From the NCBI RefSeq assembly GCF_030409845.1, contig NZ_JAUFQQ010000005.1, positions 186,001-250,000 on the forward strand: a DNA stretch of 64,000 nt, given 5' to 3'. The notes below the pieces were generated by a model. It did no database searches and was not told where the DNA came from. It was given only the letters and a program-made list of their open reading frames with translations. The translations under genes were made by a program, and so were the position numbers. Numbering within the stretch: position 1 is the stretch's first letter; every line of letters begins with the position of its first letter. Below, in pieces: positions 62,467 to 64,000 of the stretch. The stretch is from Flavobacterium branchiarum. Lineage in GTDB: Bacteria; Bacteroidota; Bacteroidia; Flavobacteriales; Flavobacteriaceae.

Positions 62467-62624
62467 ATGATTATTATTCTAAAATAAAGTTTCCTTCTAT
62501 TTTTCTTGAAAAATAATCTGAATATCAATATTCAAAAAAATAAATGGCTCTTAAACTCCAATTCAAAGACACAACTATTGAAATTATAACAATACAAATT
62601 TCCTGAATAAATAATCTGTATTTC

Positions 62625-62638
62625 ATGATTTTTATCAT
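62625..62638 (+). promoter_or_regulatory. FNR/CRP-type box upstream of nirK
   Basis: ATGAT-TTTT-ATCAT, a perfect 5-4-5 inverted repeat close to the FNR consensus TTGATnnnnATCAA. Its centre is about 41.5 bp before the start of transcription inferred from the -7 element, the usual place for an activator. Confidence 0.55.
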
Positions 62639-62640
62639 AA

Positions 62641-62662
62641 TAAAAGACAGTTTTGTCTTTTA
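62641..62662. promoter_or_regulatory. Inverted repeat overlapping the nirK promoter
   Basis: TAAAAGACA-N4-TGTCTTTTA, perfect 9-bp arms, ending two bases into the -7 element. Possible binding site for a nitric-oxide-responsive or other regulator; identity unknown. Confidence 0.45.
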
Positions 62663-62668
62663 TCTTTG
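62661..62668 (+). promoter_or_regulatory. -7 element of nirK
   Basis: TATCTTTG, a full TAnnTTTG match, giving an expected start near 62673 and a leader of about 33 nt. No TTG at -33, as expected for an activated promoter. Confidence 0.5.
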
Positions 62669-62705
62669 TATAAAGATTTTAAAACTAAAACAAAACCAAT
62701 TTATC

Positions 62706-64000
62706 ATGAAAAGAAAATACAAAATGCCATTAAAATTGAAAGTGTTTTTTTGTGCAATTTTTGCTGTGACGCTCTTAGCTTCATGCAAAAAAGAAGAAAG
62801 TTCAACCAATTACACCAACATCGAAACCAGTGGAGAAATGGAAGCTGAGCTTACAGCCCCACCAATGGTACCTAAACCTGTTGGTGATAGAGGAGCTATG
62901 AAATTAAAAATAAGTATGGAAATTAGAGAGCAAGAAGGAACTATGACAGATGGTGTAAAATACACTTATTGGACATTTGGTGGCTCTGTTCCGGGAAGTT
63001 TTATCAGAACTCGTGTAGGTGACGAAGTTGAATTTCACCTAAAGAATCATCCTGATAATAAGTTACCACACAACATCGATTTACATGCTGTTACAGGTCC
63101 AGGTGGTGGGGCAACCTCATCATTGGTCGCTCCAGGTCATGAAAAAACTTTTAATTTCAAGGTGATTAATCCTGGATTATACGTTTATCATTGTGCTACT
63201 GCACCTGTAGGAATGCACATTGCAAACGGAATGTACGGTTTGATTCTTGTTGAGCCTGAAGGTGGACTTCCTCCTGTTGATAAAGAATACTACGTTATGC
63301 AAGGTGATTTTTATACTCAAGGTGAATATGGAGCCAAAGGTCTTCAGCCTTTTGACATGAATAAAGCGGTAAAAGAAACACCTGATTATGTCGTATTTAA
63401 CGGAAAAGTAGGTTCGTTAACTAATGGAGGTGAACTTACTGCTAAAGTTGGAGAAACGGTGCGTTTGTTTGTTGGTAACGGTGGTCCTAATCTAGTCTCT
63501 TCTTTTCATGTTATCGGTGAAATATTTGACAAAGTTCATGTTGAAGGCGGAAGTATGATTAATGAAAATGTTCAAACTACACTAATTCCAGCTGGGGGAG
63601 CAGCTATACTTGATTTTAAAGTTGAAACTCCAGGAGATTTTATATTGGTTGACCACTCTATTTTTAGAGCATTCAATAAAGGTGCTTTGGGAATATTGAA
63701 AGTTGAAGGTGCCGAACATAAGAACATCTATTCTGGAACCATTCAAGAAGGTATTTACTTGCCTGAAGGAGGAACAATTCAAAAAATGCCAGATAACGGA
63801 GCAGCTAAAACAGTAACACCTAAAAGAACTGTAGCAGAGAAAGTAAAAATTGGTAAACAAATTTTTGGAACAACATGTTTTGCTTGTCATCAATCAGAAG
63901 GGCAAGGAATACCAAGCACTTTCCCTCCTCTTGCAAAATCAGATTATCTTAATTCTGACCCAAAACGAGCGATTAAAACAATCTTACATGGTTTAAGCGG
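62706..64000 (+). CDS. nirK: Copper-containing nitrite reductase with C-terminal cytochrome c domain (partial, runs off the window)
   Basis: At least 431 residues; the end is outside. It reduces nitrite to nitric oxide in denitrification. The lipobox LLASC (Cys27) predicts an envelope lipoprotein. Type 1 copper ligands are His122, Cys163, His171 and Met176; type 2 copper ligands are His127, His162 and His317; catalytic Asp125 and His268 are present. After the two cupredoxin domains a linker leads to CFACH (391-395), a c-type haem site, so an electron-donor domain is fused. Upstream lie an FNR-type box and an inverted repeat, implying induction at low oxygen. Confidence 0.95.
   Translation, partial: MKRKYKMPLKLKVFFCAIFAVTLLASCKKEESSTNYTNIETSGEMEAELTAPPMVPKPVGDRGAMKLKISMEIREQEGTMTDGVKYTYWTFGGSVPGSFIRTRVGDEVEFHLKNHPDNKLPHNIDLHAVTGPGGGATSSLVAPGHEKTFNFKVINPGLYVYHCATAPVGMHIANGMYGLILVEPEGGLPPVDKEYYVMQGDFYTQGEYGAKGLQPFDMNKAVKETPDYVVFNGKVGSLTNGGELTAKVGETVRLFVGNGGPNLVSSFHVIGEIFDKVHVEGGSMINENVQTTLIPAGGAAILDFKVETPGDFILVDHSIFRAFNKGALGILKVEGAEHKNIYSGTIQEGIYLPEGGTIQKMPDNGAAKTVTPKRTVAEKVKIGKQIFGTTCFACHQSEGQGIPSTFPPLAKSDYLNSDPKRAIKTILHGLS

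Noticed and set aside
63582..63893. 103-codon minus-strand frame near the right edge
   Set aside because: It is antisense to nirK; the plus-strand frame has every copper ligand and the haem motif.

Overview
The window looks like chromosomal DNA of a Flavobacterium-type member of the Bacteroidetes. It is AT-rich, and many genes are preceded by the Bacteroidetes promoter pattern (TTTG, about 17-23 nt, then TAnnTTTG) rather than by Shine-Dalgarno sites. The gene set is typical of Flavobacteriaceae: a TonB-dependent receptor with a CarboxypepD_reg-like N-terminal domain, a BatA/vWA protein, YfhO, a DUF4834 protein, and the LuxC-like reductase/ferredoxin/serC/serA neighbourhood. No rRNA, tRNA, CRISPR array, prophage or insertion sequence with a transposase was seen.

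Layout. Positions 31-3900 hold a tightly overlapping three-gene operon: an OLD/RecF-like ATPase with a DUF3696-type tail, a protein with TOPRIM-like motifs, and a DUF262 (GmrS-type) protein. It is the best candidate here for an undescribed anti-phage system. Next come parE, pncB, an FMN reductase and a YihY/BrkB membrane protein (4.1-8.8 kb, one strand), ychF, and a TonB-dependent receptor. At 13-19.5 kb are two envelope proteins, ferredoxin and LuxC-like reductase on divergent overlapping promoters, serC, serA and a DUF937 protein. At 19.8-23 kb are small envelope proteins, a LolD-like ATPase and a TIGR02757 protein. At 23-27.2 kb two serine beta-lactamase-like hydrolases lie downstream of a membrane AraC regulator, followed by a SymE-like protein.

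At 27.2-31.7 kb two membrane proteins and a DEAD-box helicase sit among two families of tandemly duplicated non-coding DNA. At 31.7-45.2 kb are a lactonase, a vWA protein, a dihydroorotase homologue lacking metal ligands, esterases, an isochorismatase-family hydrolase, an MBL hydrolase operon, bcp and nth. At 45.3-51.6 kb are an ECF sigma factor with a 47-residue partner, uvrA and an MscS channel. At 51.6-58.2 kb is an envelope-polysaccharide-type group (flippase, glycosyltransferase, YfhO, DUF4834) interrupted by a small-protein/nucleotidyltransferase pair. At 58.3-62.4 kb are an outer-membrane protein, a GNAT protein, a lipoprotein and an alpha-oxoamine synthase. The window ends inside a copper nitrite reductase gene (nirK) fused to cytochrome c. 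That gene has an FNR-type box centred about 41.5 bp before its inferred transcription start.

Several repeat families are dispersed between genes: a 150-bp element with terminal inverted repeats (two copies), a structured-RNA-like motif (two copies), GC-rich hairpins near 27.5-28.1 kb, and a 242/256-bp tandem repeat at 31 kb. Coding starts were moved downstream wherever the longest reading frame began at an unsupported TTG or ran upstream of the signal peptide or family N-terminus.
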